From: UBA6623 sp965217195 | GTDB lineage: Bacteria; Acidobacteriota; Terriglobia; Bryobacterales; UBA6623 | NCBI GenBank assembly: GCA_965217195.1 | Contig: CBDCHL010000004.1 | Location: forward strand, 1-64,000 | DNA: 64,000 nucleotides | Reading direction: 5' to 3' | Shown here: positions 8,364-16,687 of the stretch, one piece after another | Layout of the letters: every line of letters begins with the position of its first letter | Position numbering within the stretch: the stretch's first letter is position 1 | The notes under the pieces: model-generated | What the model was told of the DNA's origin: nothing | Seen by the model: only the letters and a program-made list of their open reading frames with translations | Database searches by the model: none | Position numbers and translations under genes: made by a program

Positions 8364-8507
8364 CCGCGCTCGCGAGATGGAGTTGATACTCCGGGACAGG
8401 GACCACCGCTTGCTGGTGAAACCGCACACGGGCACATCGGACCACCCCCGCTGAAATCGGATAGGATCCGCCGGCCCCCGGGAGGGTAGCCTCTACGAAA
8501 GCCTCGC

Positions 8508-9423
8508 CTACTCCGAGATCGCGATCGTCACACCATTGGACTCAATCCCGCCAATCGCCAGCGAGAGATCGACGGGCTCTCCTGTCGCCGCCCCCTGCGG
8601 TATCTGAGCGTTCACTTGATAGAGCGCGACGAAACCGGGCGCCAGTCCCCAGAAGGACGTTCGCGCATCCAAGCCGTCGATGGTCACGGTTGGCCTTGTT
8701 TGGGTCCACGCCAGCCGGTCGGTCCAGGCGCCGACGCCGCTGGGTGGTGGATCGTCAACCGGGCCCAACCCGGTGCAAAAGATCGAAATGTGGTCGCCCC
8801 TGGCAACCGGCCGCGAGCCGCGGAACATACCCGCGGGCGCCGCCAGCGACGCGGTATTGGCGATCAGGATCGCTCCTTGACCGCTGCCGCTTTGGTTCGT
8901 GGTATAGATTCCGGGATCGTAGGGAGCCACTCGAACGAAGAACGGCATGGTCGTGGCGGCATGTACCTCGACCCTGACTTCCGCCAACGTATCGCGGAGC
9001 AGTTCCCACGGCGCCTGGAAGTTGATTTGATTGCCGGCGACGAAGACGAGCGGCGCGGGGATGCCGTTGAGGCGAACCTTGACGCCTTCTAAATGGATTG
9101 GCAGCAGCGCGGCATCTTCGGCAAGTCGCACGGTGGACGAAAATCCCGCGCCCCAAACGGTGTGGCCGCTGCCCGCGGAAACCGTGTCGAAATTGAGCCC
9201 GGCGGCGCTGTTGGTCACCGCGGCGGGCGGGGGAAGGATCGGGACGGGCTGATCGAGAGTCTGTAGTTTCGCCGACGGAGAGCCGACGCCCAAGGCGACT
9301 CGCGTAAAGACCTTCGGAAGCGGCTGCTGAAAGTTAGAATGATTGTTAGTGGGGTCGGGGTCTGGCGGACCGCTTGCGGCCGCCCGGAAGACAATCGAAA
9401 TGTTTTCCGCGTTACTGTTGAAC
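8508..9423 (-). pseudogene. Truncated C-terminal TIGR03437 domain of the surface protein
   Basis: The last ~305 codons of the surface-protein gene, identical to 39755-40670, including the Solibacter-type C-terminal domain: V-T-N-S-A-A-G start, N-F-Q-A-P-W in the middle, G-L-G-P-V-D late, and a Y-Q-V-N-A-Q-I-P end. It has no start codon of its own because the sequence becomes unrelated at 9424. Possible internal starts would lack a signal peptide, so I treat it as a non-functional 3' fragment. Confidence 0.85.
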
Positions 9424-9635
9424 CTGAATTATGCACAGATTCGGCGTAGCCATCGGCGATGGAGTTGTGGCGGTAGCGGCAGTGGTGTCAACTCAATAAT
9501 GTCGCAAGTCGTCTTTTCTGCGGTTTCCCTCCCCGTTTGAGCCGCCTCCCGATCCCGGCGGGCAAAAGCGAGCTGGCAAGCGGCGTGTTCCCAGTACGTT
9601 GCGGCGAGTGCATAAAATTTTATGCATAGCGCCCC
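9424..9635. other. Junction region between the left arm and the IS1380-type transposase gene
   Basis: The sequence opens exactly at the repeat edge with CCTGAATTATGCACAG, which looks like an insertion-sequence terminus. About 190 bp later a TGCATAAAATTTTATGCA palindrome (9610-9627) sits just downstream of the transposase stop codon. I could not find a matching inverted end on the far side of the transposase, so the element's limits are unproven. No gene is seen here. Confidence 0.4.
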
Positions 9636-11387
9636 TCAACTCAGCGCACCCTCCACCACCGGCGCGAAGCTCGATCCCGGCGGCGCCATCGCCCGCAGCC
9701 GTCGCATCAGCCGCTCAAACAGGCCCTTCTCCTGGTACTGATCGCTGTAGCTGACGCCCGTTCGTCCGGCGTGTCGCCAGATCTTGGCCGCCAGGAACAG
9801 AAAGCGCAGCCGCGCCGTCGCCAGGGTGGTGTGCCGCAGCTTCTCCGGGGTGGCGTCGGCTTCGCGTTGGAACAGCAGCAGCCAGCAGTTGAGGTTGTAG
9901 GCCAGCATGACCAACTGAAAGTGATTGCGGTTCATGTCAAAGCGGCGCGAAGGATGGGCCGCCAGCCCGGCGTCGTTGTTGGCTTCTTTGATGAGGTTCT
10001 CGGCCCCGGCCCGCTGGTTGTAAAACCACACCACCGCCGCGATTGGCTCGGCGAGATTGGTCACAAACACGCGGTAGGTATAGCTGCTGGTGGCGAACAA
10101 CTGATATTGCTCGACCTCGTCGGTTTCCGGCTCCTTCTCATACCGCAGCGCGACAAAGCGGCAAGCATGGGCCCAGCCCTCCGGCTGGTAGAGGAATTCG
10201 CACTCCGCTTCAGCGTCGCTGTGGGGCGAGGGCTTCCATTCGGCTTGCTGCAACTGCTCGACCAGTCGCCGCGTCTTGCGCGCCACGATGACGAACTGAC
10301 AACGCGCTTGCTCGTAGGCCGCCACCGCCTCCCAGCAATAAAAGCCGGCATCGGCCCGCGCCAAGATCTTCTTCACGCCGGCCGGCAAAGCCCGGAAAGC
10401 GCTCTTCAGGTGGGCGGCGATCTGTTGGCCCGTGGGCCGGTCGCCGCCGCGCAACCCGCCCATCAGGTACTCGCGCGTCTCGGCCAGGAAGGTCAGTATC
10501 GGCTGGTAGCTGCGCTTGCCCTTGTTCTTGGGGTTGTAGCTCTTGCGCCCGCCCATCTGGCGGCCGTAGAGCGTGTGCACGGTGGTGTCGGTGTCCAGCG
10601 TCACCGTCTCCAATTTCACGTGGGCCGCGGCCCAGACTCGTTCTCGCAGCTGGCGCTGGATGGAAAGAATCTGCTGGGCCACGTTGAGGTGCAGCGAGGC
10701 CAGAAAGCGCCACAGCGTGGACTGCGGCGGCAGCCGTGTCACTTTTAAGATGCCGGTCAGGATGGGATCGCGAGCGATGAAGCGGAGTTGGTTGAGCCGC
10801 GCAAAGCCGACATAGAGGCCGAGCACGAGGGCCAGCACAAACTGGTAGGGGCTCATGGCTCGGGTGATTCGTTTGGTCGTGATGGTTTCTTCCAGCAGCG
10901 CTTGGAAGTCGAGTTTCTCGAGCAGGGTGGCGACGGGCAGCAAGCCGCCGTAGGGAGTCAGATTCTTGCCGCGGAAGTGATAAGGCGTGGAAGCCCCGAT
11001 TCCGCGGCAGATCATCGGGGTATCCGAGTCCTCTAACGGCATCTCGGAAATCTTCGCGACCTCAGCCAGGCCGTCTATGGCCCGATCCAGGTGTTCTTCA
11101 CTCGTGTAGATTCGTTCGTTGCGATCGCCTTCGGTCAGGTCGATTCGCACACCGCGCATCCGACGATTTCTCTTCCCCGTCACTTCGACCGTCAGGGCCG
11201 TGACGACCGCGCGGGCTCGATCGGTGTCTATCCGGCCGGCCTCTTCCGACCAAATCACGCGAGCGGTGGACGTTTCGGCGAAGCGCTCGAAAGCTTTGAG
11301 CTGTGCCTCCGTGGGGTGAGGGGATTGGCCCGCCGCGAAGCCGACGAAGCACGCTGCGAGCGCAGGGAGACACAATGGAAACTGCAT
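9636..11387 (-). CDS. IS1380-family transposase fused to a secreted-protein N-terminus
   Basis: The single 583-residue frame has two unrelated parts. Residues 1-~115 look like a secreted host protein: a signal peptide (FPLCLPALAACFVGFAAGQS), then a charged region containing RIDTDRARAV and RRMRGVRIDL. From about residue 130 (RGKNLTPYGGLLPVATLLEK) onward it is a full-length ~450-residue IS1380-type DDE transposase, with acidic positions in TLDTDTTVHTLYG, ARADAGFYCWE and RAGAENLIKEANND. The simplest reading is that the element inserted in frame into the host gene and removed its 3' end. Exact borders are not resolved. A fused product would carry an export signal, so native transposase probably starts internally. 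Confidence 0.8.
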   Translation of the reverse strand: MQFPLCLPALAACFVGFAAGQSPHPTEAQLKAFERFAETSTARVIWSEEAGRIDTDRARAVVTALTVEVTGKRNRRMRGVRIDLTEGDRNERIYTSEEHLDRAIDGLAEVAKISEMPLEDSDTPMICRGIGASTPYHFRGKNLTPYGGLLPVATLLEKLDFQALLEETITTKRITRAMSPYQFVLALVLGLYVGFARLNQLRFIARDPILTGILKVTRLPPQSTLWRFLASLHLNVAQQILSIQRQLRERVWAAAHVKLETVTLDTDTTVHTLYGRQMGGRKSYNPKNKGKRSYQPILTFLAETREYLMGGLRGGDRPTGQQIAAHLKSAFRALPAGVKKILARADAGFYCWEAVAAYEQARCQFVIVARKTRRLVEQLQQAEWKPSPHSDAEAECEFLYQPEGWAHACRFVALRYEKEPETDEVEQYQLFATSSYTYRVFVTNLAEPIAAVVWFYNQRAGAENLIKEANNDAGLAAHPSRRFDMNRNHFQLVMLAYNLNCWLLLFQREADATPEKLRHTTLATARLRFLFLAAKIWRHAGRTGVSYSDQYQEKGLFERLMRRLRAMAPPGSSFAPVVEGALS

Positions 11388-11460
11388 CTCAGATCCTCCT
11401 TCCGTCCCGTGCGCGGGCGCGAAGCCCGCTCGGCAGACCCGGAGGCGCGCTCGCCGGCGG

Positions 11461-11844
11461 TCAGTCGAGGATCGCCGGGCCCCAGGGGTTGTCGATCACC
11501 ATCTTCCAACTACCGTCGGATTGACGCCGGATGATGTCAACGGCAACGCCCTCCATGGATACGGGAGCCCCATCCGGTCCGGTTCCGGTCATGGTCCACT
11601 TTGAGTAGTTGGTCCCGATGTCGCCCGCAAGGATCGTCTCGAACTTCGTAATCGTCAAAGTGGGCTTCATCGCAAAGAACTTGCTCATGGATTCCCGCAG
11701 AGCGTCGGTTCCCTGAACGATTTTGCCTGGCTCGTCGACAAAGGCGGCGTTCGACTCGTAGTGAGCCAGAACTCCTTCGACATCGTTAGCGTTGAACTTC
11801 TCTAGGAAAGCATCGAGCATTTCTTGTGGTGTGTTTGCAGCCAT
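11461..11844 (-). CDS. SnoaL-like/DUF4440 domain protein
   Basis: A 127-residue NTF2-fold protein of the SnoaL/ketosteroid-isomerase-like group. The opening helix MLDAFLEKFNANDVEGVLAH is followed by YESNAAFVDEPGKIVQG, a typical A-L-R-E-S-M-S-K-F-F helix and beta strands ending with DGSWKMVIDNPWG. It is cytosolic, with no signal peptide. Members are often homodimeric binding proteins or small enzymes of unknown substrate. A duplicated segment starts 24 bp upstream of its start codon, so its promoter region is shared with the second repeat copy. Confidence 0.85.
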   Translation of the reverse strand: MAANTPQEMLDAFLEKFNANDVEGVLAHYESNAAFVDEPGKIVQGTDALRESMSKFFAMKPTLTITKFETILAGDIGTNYSKWTMTGTGPDGAPVSMEGVAVDIIRRQSDGSWKMVIDNPWGPAILD

Positions 11845-11867
11845 GAATGGTTTTCCTTCCTGTGCAT

Positions 11868-12104
11868 GATTTGGGCCGGGCCTAGACCGGGTCAGCCGTT
11901 ATACGCTGTGTTGCGAGGTCCAGTATACAACGGCGGTGCGGCCGGCTCGCCGTAGTGTCGAGGACGCGCGGCAACGGCGCGGTGCTGAGCAAAGCGTCAA
12001 GACACGTCGCCATAACCAGCACCGCGGCACGCTCTGAAAGCGCGCCACCGTGATCACGGACTTCGCGGAAGTTAGCTCACCCCAAGCTTCGGCACGGGGC
12101 CCGA
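11868..12104. repeat. Segmental duplication, copy 1 (offset 365 bp)
   Basis: 180 bp from GATTTGGGCCGGGCC onward are identical to 12233-12412. A further ~55 bp are related with small indels and reach into the last codons of the oxidoreductase gene. This copy carries insertions such as GTGATCAC and AAGCTT-containing words relative to copy 2. Confidence 0.9.
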
Positions 12105-12237
12105 CCCGGCTTCACGCCGGTATCGTGCAGCCACTCGCTGACGCTTTGCCGCGCGCAGCCGGACTGACTACAGCCTTGCTCGACCAACCGGATCGCTTTC
12201 GCTTCCAGGGCCTCGTCCCGCGTACGCCTTTTGATTT
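12077..12237 (-). pseudogene. Remnant of an IS3-type transposase OrfA (helix-turn-helix)
   Basis: Between the two duplicated segments the minus strand reads RRTRDEALEAKAIRLVEQGC, then SQSGCARQSVSEWLHDTGVK. This matches the helix-turn-helix opening of IS3/IS911-type OrfA (K-A-x-A-I/V-R-L-V-E, then S-V-S-x-W/L). The frame then runs into duplicated sequence and stops. There is no start codon and no OrfB. Confidence 0.55.
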
Positions 12238-12462
12238 GGGCCGGGCCTAGACCGGGTCAGCCGTTATACGCTGTGTTGCGAGGTCCAGTATACAACGGCG
12301 GTGCGGCCGGCTCGCCGTAGTGTCGAGGACGCGCGGCAACGGCGCGGTGCTGAGCAAAGCGTCAAGACACGTCGCCATAACCAGCACCGCGGCACGCTCT
12401 GAAAGCGCGCCACCTTCACGGACTTCCGGAAGTTAGCTCACCCCAACTTCCACGGGGCCCGA
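12233..12462. repeat. Segmental duplication, copy 2 (offset 365 bp)
   Basis: Partner of 11868-12104. Its right end contains the authentic 3' end and stop codon of the Gfo/Idh/MocA gene (stop at 12438), so this copy is probably the original and the one upstream of the SnoaL gene the duplicate. Confidence 0.9.
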
Positions 12463-13814
12463 TACTCGTAGTGCAGCAGCCGGTTCGCTTCGTCGCTGTT
12501 GGTGAATCGCTCACCGGCGGCGTTCCAGCGAAGATGGGTGCTGGTCTTGTGGGCGATGTTGCCGATAATAGCCGTAGTTGTTGAGCGGTGGGCGGTCTCG
12601 ACATCGCAGTTGCATTTCGCTCGGGATTTGATGCAGTCCAGGAAATTGCGAATGTGAAAGCGGGGATCGGCTGACCCCTTACCCGCTTTGGCCTCCATCG
12701 CGGGACGAAAAGAATCCCGGTAGGTGCGCTCAAGAGTCCGGTCGACCGGGTTGTTGGCGGCGGTCGGAAGCGAGGCGTTCCGCTCGGGTACGATCTCATA
12801 GCCATCGAAGTAGACGTACATTGTCCCCTTCGTGCCGCGAAACTCTGCGAGGAAGCCTCGCTCCTTGGCGATGATCGGGGCCGCGTTGCAGTCGAAATGG
12901 GAGAACGTGACCAACGTCCCGTGCGGGTATTCCCAGAGCACTTCCATCGTATCGGGAATTTCGCGGTTGTCTTGGAGTGCGTACTTGCCGCCGATCGCCG
13001 TCACCGAGAGCGGCCGGTCCTTCCCTAAGCCCCATTGGATCAAGTCAAGAAAATGAACTCCATTGTCGGTAAGCTGTCCGCCGGAATAATCGTGGAACCA
13101 GCGAAATTTGAAGCGGCCACGGTTCGGATTGTAGGGGTTGGCAGGCGCCGGACCAAGATATAAATCCCAATCCACGCCCGCGGGCGGATCGGCGTCGGCC
13201 GGGTTGCCGATTCCCAGCGGCCATTCGTTGGCGATGCGGCCGCAGCGCGCGACGGTAACGTGACCGATGCCGCCCTCGCCGACAATCTCGGCCGCCTCGC
13301 GGCAGTAGGGCGACGATCGCCGGTGAATGCCCACTTGAACGACGCGCTTGGTTTCTTCCGCCACTTCCACCATACGGCGACCTTCGACGATGGTTCGTGA
13401 AAGAGGCTTTTCGACGTAGATGTCCTTTCCCGCCTGACACGCATCGATCATCTGCAATGCGTGCCAGTGGTCGGGTGTCGCCACAACGACCGCGTCGATG
13501 TCGGACTGCTCGAGAAGTTTCCGATAGTCACCGAATCGGGCCGGCTGTGTTCCCGCCGTTTGGACGGCCTGGTCGAGGTGGTCCTCCCGTATATCGCAGA
13601 CAGCGCCAATGTGCTGGTCCGCGAATTCCTGCGTCGCCCGAAGCAGTTTGTTGCCGCGGTTCCCGACCCCGATAAAGCCCAGCCGGACGCGATCATTAGC
13701 GCCCAGGACGCGCTGATAGCCCAGCGCCGTCAGCGCCGCGGCGCCTTTCTTGGCAAAAGCTCGGCGCGTGGGTGCGTCATGCAGAGTGTCTCGATGCCGG
13801 TGCTTGTTGCTCAT
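12438..13814 (-). CDS. Tat-exported Gfo/Idh/MocA family oxidoreductase
   Basis: A 458-residue NAD(P)-dependent oxidoreductase of the glucose-fructose oxidoreductase/inositol dehydrogenase family. The Tat signal TRRAFAKKGAAALTALG is followed by the Rossmann motif R-L-G-F-I-G-V-G-N-R-G. Then come VVVATPDHWHA and the family hallmark DIYVEKPLSRT (E-K-P). The C-terminal alpha/beta domain contains WFHDYSGGQLTDNGVHFLDL. It belongs to the large group of periplasmic sugar-type dehydrogenases with unknown substrates. The start at 13814 (MSNKHRHRD) is chosen over an in-frame ATG 90 bp upstream because it places the twin-arginine motif near the N-terminus. Confidence 0.9.
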   Translation of the reverse strand: MSNKHRHRDTLHDAPTRRAFAKKGAAALTALGYQRVLGANDRVRLGFIGVGNRGNKLLRATQEFADQHIGAVCDIREDHLDQAVQTAGTQPARFGDYRKLLEQSDIDAVVVATPDHWHALQMIDACQAGKDIYVEKPLSRTIVEGRRMVEVAEETKRVVQVGIHRRSSPYCREAAEIVGEGGIGHVTVARCGRIANEWPLGIGNPADADPPAGVDWDLYLGPAPANPYNPNRGRFKFRWFHDYSGGQLTDNGVHFLDLIQWGLGKDRPLSVTAIGGKYALQDNREIPDTMEVLWEYPHGTLVTFSHFDCNAAPIIAKERGFLAEFRGTKGTMYVYFDGYEIVPERNASLPTAANNPVDRTLERTYRDSFRPAMEAKAGKGSADPRFHIRNFLDCIKSRAKCNCDVETAHRSTTTAIIGNIAHKTSTHLRWNAAGERFTNSDEANRLLHYEYRAPWKLG

Positions 13815-14380
13815 CAAACGAACCTGTGAGGCGCGAAACCGGCACGATGAATCCAACTCGAAGCTGCGAGCTGCATCCAATCCTATGTCTTCATCGCGGG
13901 TCAATCTCTATTGCGGGTCAATGCTCCAATGTCTTCCGCGAGGAAAGCCTCTAAACCGTCGCTGGAATAGAGCTGTGTAGCGCTGCTCGATCACGCGTCG
14001 CAACCACGCATGACAGCCGGCTGGATCCAGGACTAACGGCGAGTCGGCCCCGCCTTACCAATTCAGGCTGTCGTGTGCAGAATTCGGACTGGCGCCTAAT
14101 CCAAAGGTGCACTAACCTGCGCAGGTTTCATTAGTCATCGTAGCCAGGATTTCCATTTTGGCGCCGGCACGGCGACAGTATACACCCGGGCTGCTCCGAA
14201 TACCACATCTTTTCGAGCTGAACCCCGTACTGGGCATCGTCAAGTTAACAACGCAAGGGCGGTTTTGCCCGGAGATGGTCCCAGGTTTCTCCCTCTCAGC
14301 AGCCACAAGTCGCCGTCTTCCAGTCAGAGAAAGCTTGAAAGGCGGTTCGTTATGCTGGCGCTGCTATACTACCCTCCGCC
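13815..14380. other. 566-bp divergent intergenic region, nothing recognised
   Basis: This lies between the oxidoreductase gene (minus) and the acetaldehyde dehydrogenase gene (plus). Short reading frames on both strands lack family features, and I see no RNA gene, repeat or insertion-sequence end. The aldehyde-dehydrogenase promoter must lie here but no convincing -35/-10 pair stands out. Confidence 0.4.
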
Positions 14381-15316
14381 ATGGGCACCCCGGTTGCAAT
14401 CCTCGGGTCCGGCAACATCGGGACCGACTTGATGATGAAAGCCCGCTCGTCGGAGACGCTCGATGTCCGCGTTCTGGTCGGCATCGATCCCGATTCGGAC
14501 GGCCTGGCGCGAGCTCGTTCTCTGGGGATCGCAACTACCCACGGCGGCCTCGATGATTTCGTCTCGATGCCCGAATTCTCCGAGGTCGAAATCGTCTTCG
14601 ACGCTACGTCGGCGAAGACCCACAAGCACCACCACGAAATCCTCAGCGACCGGGGCAAGCGCATCATCGATTTGACGCCGGCCGCGATCGGTCCCTACGT
14701 CATCCCCGTCGTCAATATGGGGGAACATGTCGACGCGCCCAACTTAAACATGGTCAGCTGCGGCGGGCAGGCGACCGTGCCGATCGTCGCCGCTGTTAAT
14801 CAAGTGACGCCGGTGCATTACGCCGAGATCGTGGCCTCGATCGCGAGCAAATCGGCGGGCCCGGGGACGCGGGCGAACATCGATGAATTCACCGAGACGA
14901 CGGCCCGGGCGCTGGAAGTCGTCGGAGGAGCGCGCCGCGGCAAGGCCGTCATCGTTCTCAACCCGGCCGAGCCGCCGATGGTCATGCGTGACACAGTGTT
15001 CTGTTTGACCGACTTGGCTGACACCGCTGCCATCGCGCGCTCGATCGAGGCCGTCGTCGACTGCGTGCAGCAATATGTTCCCGGGTATCGGCTGAAACAA
15101 GAAGTGCAGTTCGAGCCGATCGCGCCTGACCAAAGCCACGCACTGCCCGAGCCGCTTCCGGGCGGCGGGCTGAAGGTTTCGGTCTACCTCGAAGTGGAAG
15201 GCGCGGCGCACTACTTGCCCGCCTACGCCGGCAACCTCGACATCATGACCTCGGCGGCGCTGGCGACCGGTGAGCGGCTGGCCGAGCATCTCAAGCAACA
15301 AGGAGTTCCGGCATGA
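14381..15316 (+). CDS. mhpF: Acetaldehyde dehydrogenase (acetylating)
   Basis: A 311-residue MhpF/DmpF/BphJ-type enzyme that oxidises acetaldehyde with CoA and NAD to acetyl-CoA, channelled from the aldolase partner. The N-terminal Rossmann motif is VAILGSGNIGTDL. The catalytic cysteine is Cys127 in MVSCGGQAT. The family segments DATSAKTH and RANIDEFTETTA are intact. The gene overlaps the downstream aldolase gene by 4 bp (ATGA), the usual coupled arrangement. Together they form the last steps of the catechol meta-cleavage pathway, or of phenylpropionate degradation. The symbol follows the E. coli orthologue; a dmpF/bphJ name would be equally valid. Confidence 0.95.
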   Translation: MGTPVAILGSGNIGTDLMMKARSSETLDVRVLVGIDPDSDGLARARSLGIATTHGGLDDFVSMPEFSEVEIVFDATSAKTHKHHHEILSDRGKRIIDLTPAAIGPYVIPVVNMGEHVDAPNLNMVSCGGQATVPIVAAVNQVTPVHYAEIVASIASKSAGPGTRANIDEFTETTARALEVVGGARRGKAVIVLNPAEPPMVMRDTVFCLTDLADTAAIARSIEAVVDCVQQYVPGYRLKQEVQFEPIAPDQSHALPEPLPGGGLKVSVYLEVEGAAHYLPAYAGNLDIMTSAALATGERLAEHLKQQGVPA

Positions 15317-16392
15317 GCAGCCAACCGCAACTCTACGTGCAAGACGTCACGCTGCGCGACGGCATGCACGCCATCCGCCACCAGTACACCGTCGAGCAGG
15401 CGGCGGCAATTGCCCGTGCGCTCGACGCGGCCGGAGTCGACGCGATCGAGATCAGCCACGGCGACGGCGTGGCCGGGTCGAGTTTCAACTACGGCGTCGG
15501 CGCTCACACCGATTACGAGTGGATCGCCGCCGTGGCCCAAAACGTCAAGCGGGCCAAGGTCACGGCGCTGTTGCTGCCCGGCATCGGGACGATCGAAGAC
15601 CTCAAGGAGGCCTACCAGGCCGGTGCGCGTTCGGTGCGGGTCGCGACGCACTCGACCGAAGCCGATGTCGCCAAACAGCACATTGAATGCGCTCGCGAGC
15701 TGGGGATGGACGTAGCGGGCTTCCTAATGATGGCGCACATGACGCCTCCCGACGAGTTGGCGCGCCAGGCGAAGTTGATGGAGGCCTACGGGGCGCTCTG
15801 CGTCTACGTGACCGATAGTGCCGGCGCGTTGCTGATGCACGAGGTCGCGGAACGATTTCAAGCTTTTAACGATGTGCTCAAGCCGGAAACCCAGCGCGGC
15901 ATGCACGCGCACCACAATCTTTCGCTGGGCGTGGCGAACACGCTTGTCGCGATCGAGCATGGCGCCCGCCGCGTCGACGCCTCGCTTGCGGGCATGGGGG
16001 CGGGCGCAGGGAATGCGCCGCTCGAAGTTTTCGTCGCCGTGGCGAATCGGCTGGGTTTCGGGCATCGCTGTGACTTATTCGCGCTGATGGATGCAGCCGA
16101 GGATTTGATTCGGCCGCTGCAAGACCGCCCCGTACGGGTCGACCGCGAAACGCTTTCACTGGGATACGCAGGGGTGTACTCGAGCTTTCTGCGGCACGCC
16201 GAAAAGGCCTCCGAGCAATACGGCATCGATACACGGGAGATTCTGGTCGAGTTGGGCCGGCGCCGCATGGTGGGCGGCCAGGAAGACATGATCGTCGACG
16301 TGGCGCTTGATCTGGTCAAGGCCAAGCAAGCCGAAGAGAACGAGGCCGCGAACCAAGACCGCGCACCGGCCGGCTCCGCGCAGCGCTCCTGA
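15313..16392 (+). CDS. mhpE: 4-hydroxy-2-oxovalerate aldolase
   Basis: A 359-residue HMGL-like TIM-barrel aldolase that cleaves 4-hydroxy-2-oxovalerate to pyruvate and acetaldehyde. It shows the metal-binding opening V-T-L-R-D-G-M-H, the E-I-S-H-G-D-G strand, the VTDSAGAL segment, and the metal-ligand motif H-A-H-H-N-L-S-L-G. The C-terminal DmpG-like communication domain carries the LGRRRMVGGQEDMI motif. It overlaps the dehydrogenase gene by 4 bp. The upper aromatic-degradation enzymes are absent from the window, so the substrate source is unknown. A hairpin at 16464-16483 may end the transcript. Confidence 0.95.
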   Translation: MSSQPQLYVQDVTLRDGMHAIRHQYTVEQAAAIARALDAAGVDAIEISHGDGVAGSSFNYGVGAHTDYEWIAAVAQNVKRAKVTALLLPGIGTIEDLKEAYQAGARSVRVATHSTEADVAKQHIECARELGMDVAGFLMMAHMTPPDELARQAKLMEAYGALCVYVTDSAGALLMHEVAERFQAFNDVLKPETQRGMHAHHNLSLGVANTLVAIEHGARRVDASLAGMGAGAGNAPLEVFVAVANRLGFGHRCDLFALMDAAEDLIRPLQDRPVRVDRETLSLGYAGVYSSFLRHAEKASEQYGIDTREILVELGRRRMVGGQEDMIVDVALDLVKAKQAEENEAANQDRAPAGSAQRS

Positions 16393-16463
16393 TCCCAACG
16401 AGACGGGGTCGCTCAGGGGCCTGCACACTCGTGTCGCTGAAAGGGGCCAAACCCGACAAACAC

Positions 16464-16483
16464 GACAAACACTCGTGTTTGTC
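16464..16483 (+). terminator. Hairpin downstream of the aldehyde dehydrogenase/aldolase pair
   Basis: GACAAACA and TGTTTGTC form a perfect 8-bp stem with a CTCG loop, 71 bp after the aldolase stop. No U-tract follows, so intrinsic termination is uncertain. Confidence 0.4.
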
Positions 16484-16687
16484 CTAGTTAAGCTAAGCTA
16501 GACTGCCGGAGCGGCCCGCATCGGAGCGGTTGCGCATCGCGACCGACAAGTGTTTTCCACTGATCTGACAACCTCCTCTGGGTCTGCCATTTCGCCACCC
16601 GGACCCTGCGAAACGTTAGTTGCGGCGAACTTCGGCTGCTGACCCGATCCCGTTTGCTTGAATAGTGCTAATCCGCCTCACATCGCC

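Larger units (their letters stand above)
1..9423. repeat. Left arm of a giant inverted repeat (partner 39755-49177)
   Basis: Every gene and intergenic stretch here recurs in reverse complement at 39755-49177, with x mapping to 49178-x. By eye the arms match base for base except at 194 (A here, G expected from the partner base 48984), which is synonymous in the gene covering it. Identity stops between 9423 and 9424, inside a surface-protein gene that is whole only in the right arm, so the left arm is the derived copy. The outer end is not seen because the window begins inside the repeat. A real duplication and an assembly palindrome both remain possible. Confidence 0.95.

Noticed and set aside
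9610..9627. TGCATAAAATTTTATGCA as an attachment site or IS end
   Set aside because: A perfect palindrome just after the transposase stop, but with no partner copy on the other side of the gene; it may equally be a terminator-like or operator sequence.
9771..10748. Long plus-strand frame opposite the IS1380 transposase
   Set aside because: Antisense to a clear DDE transposase, with no motif of its own.
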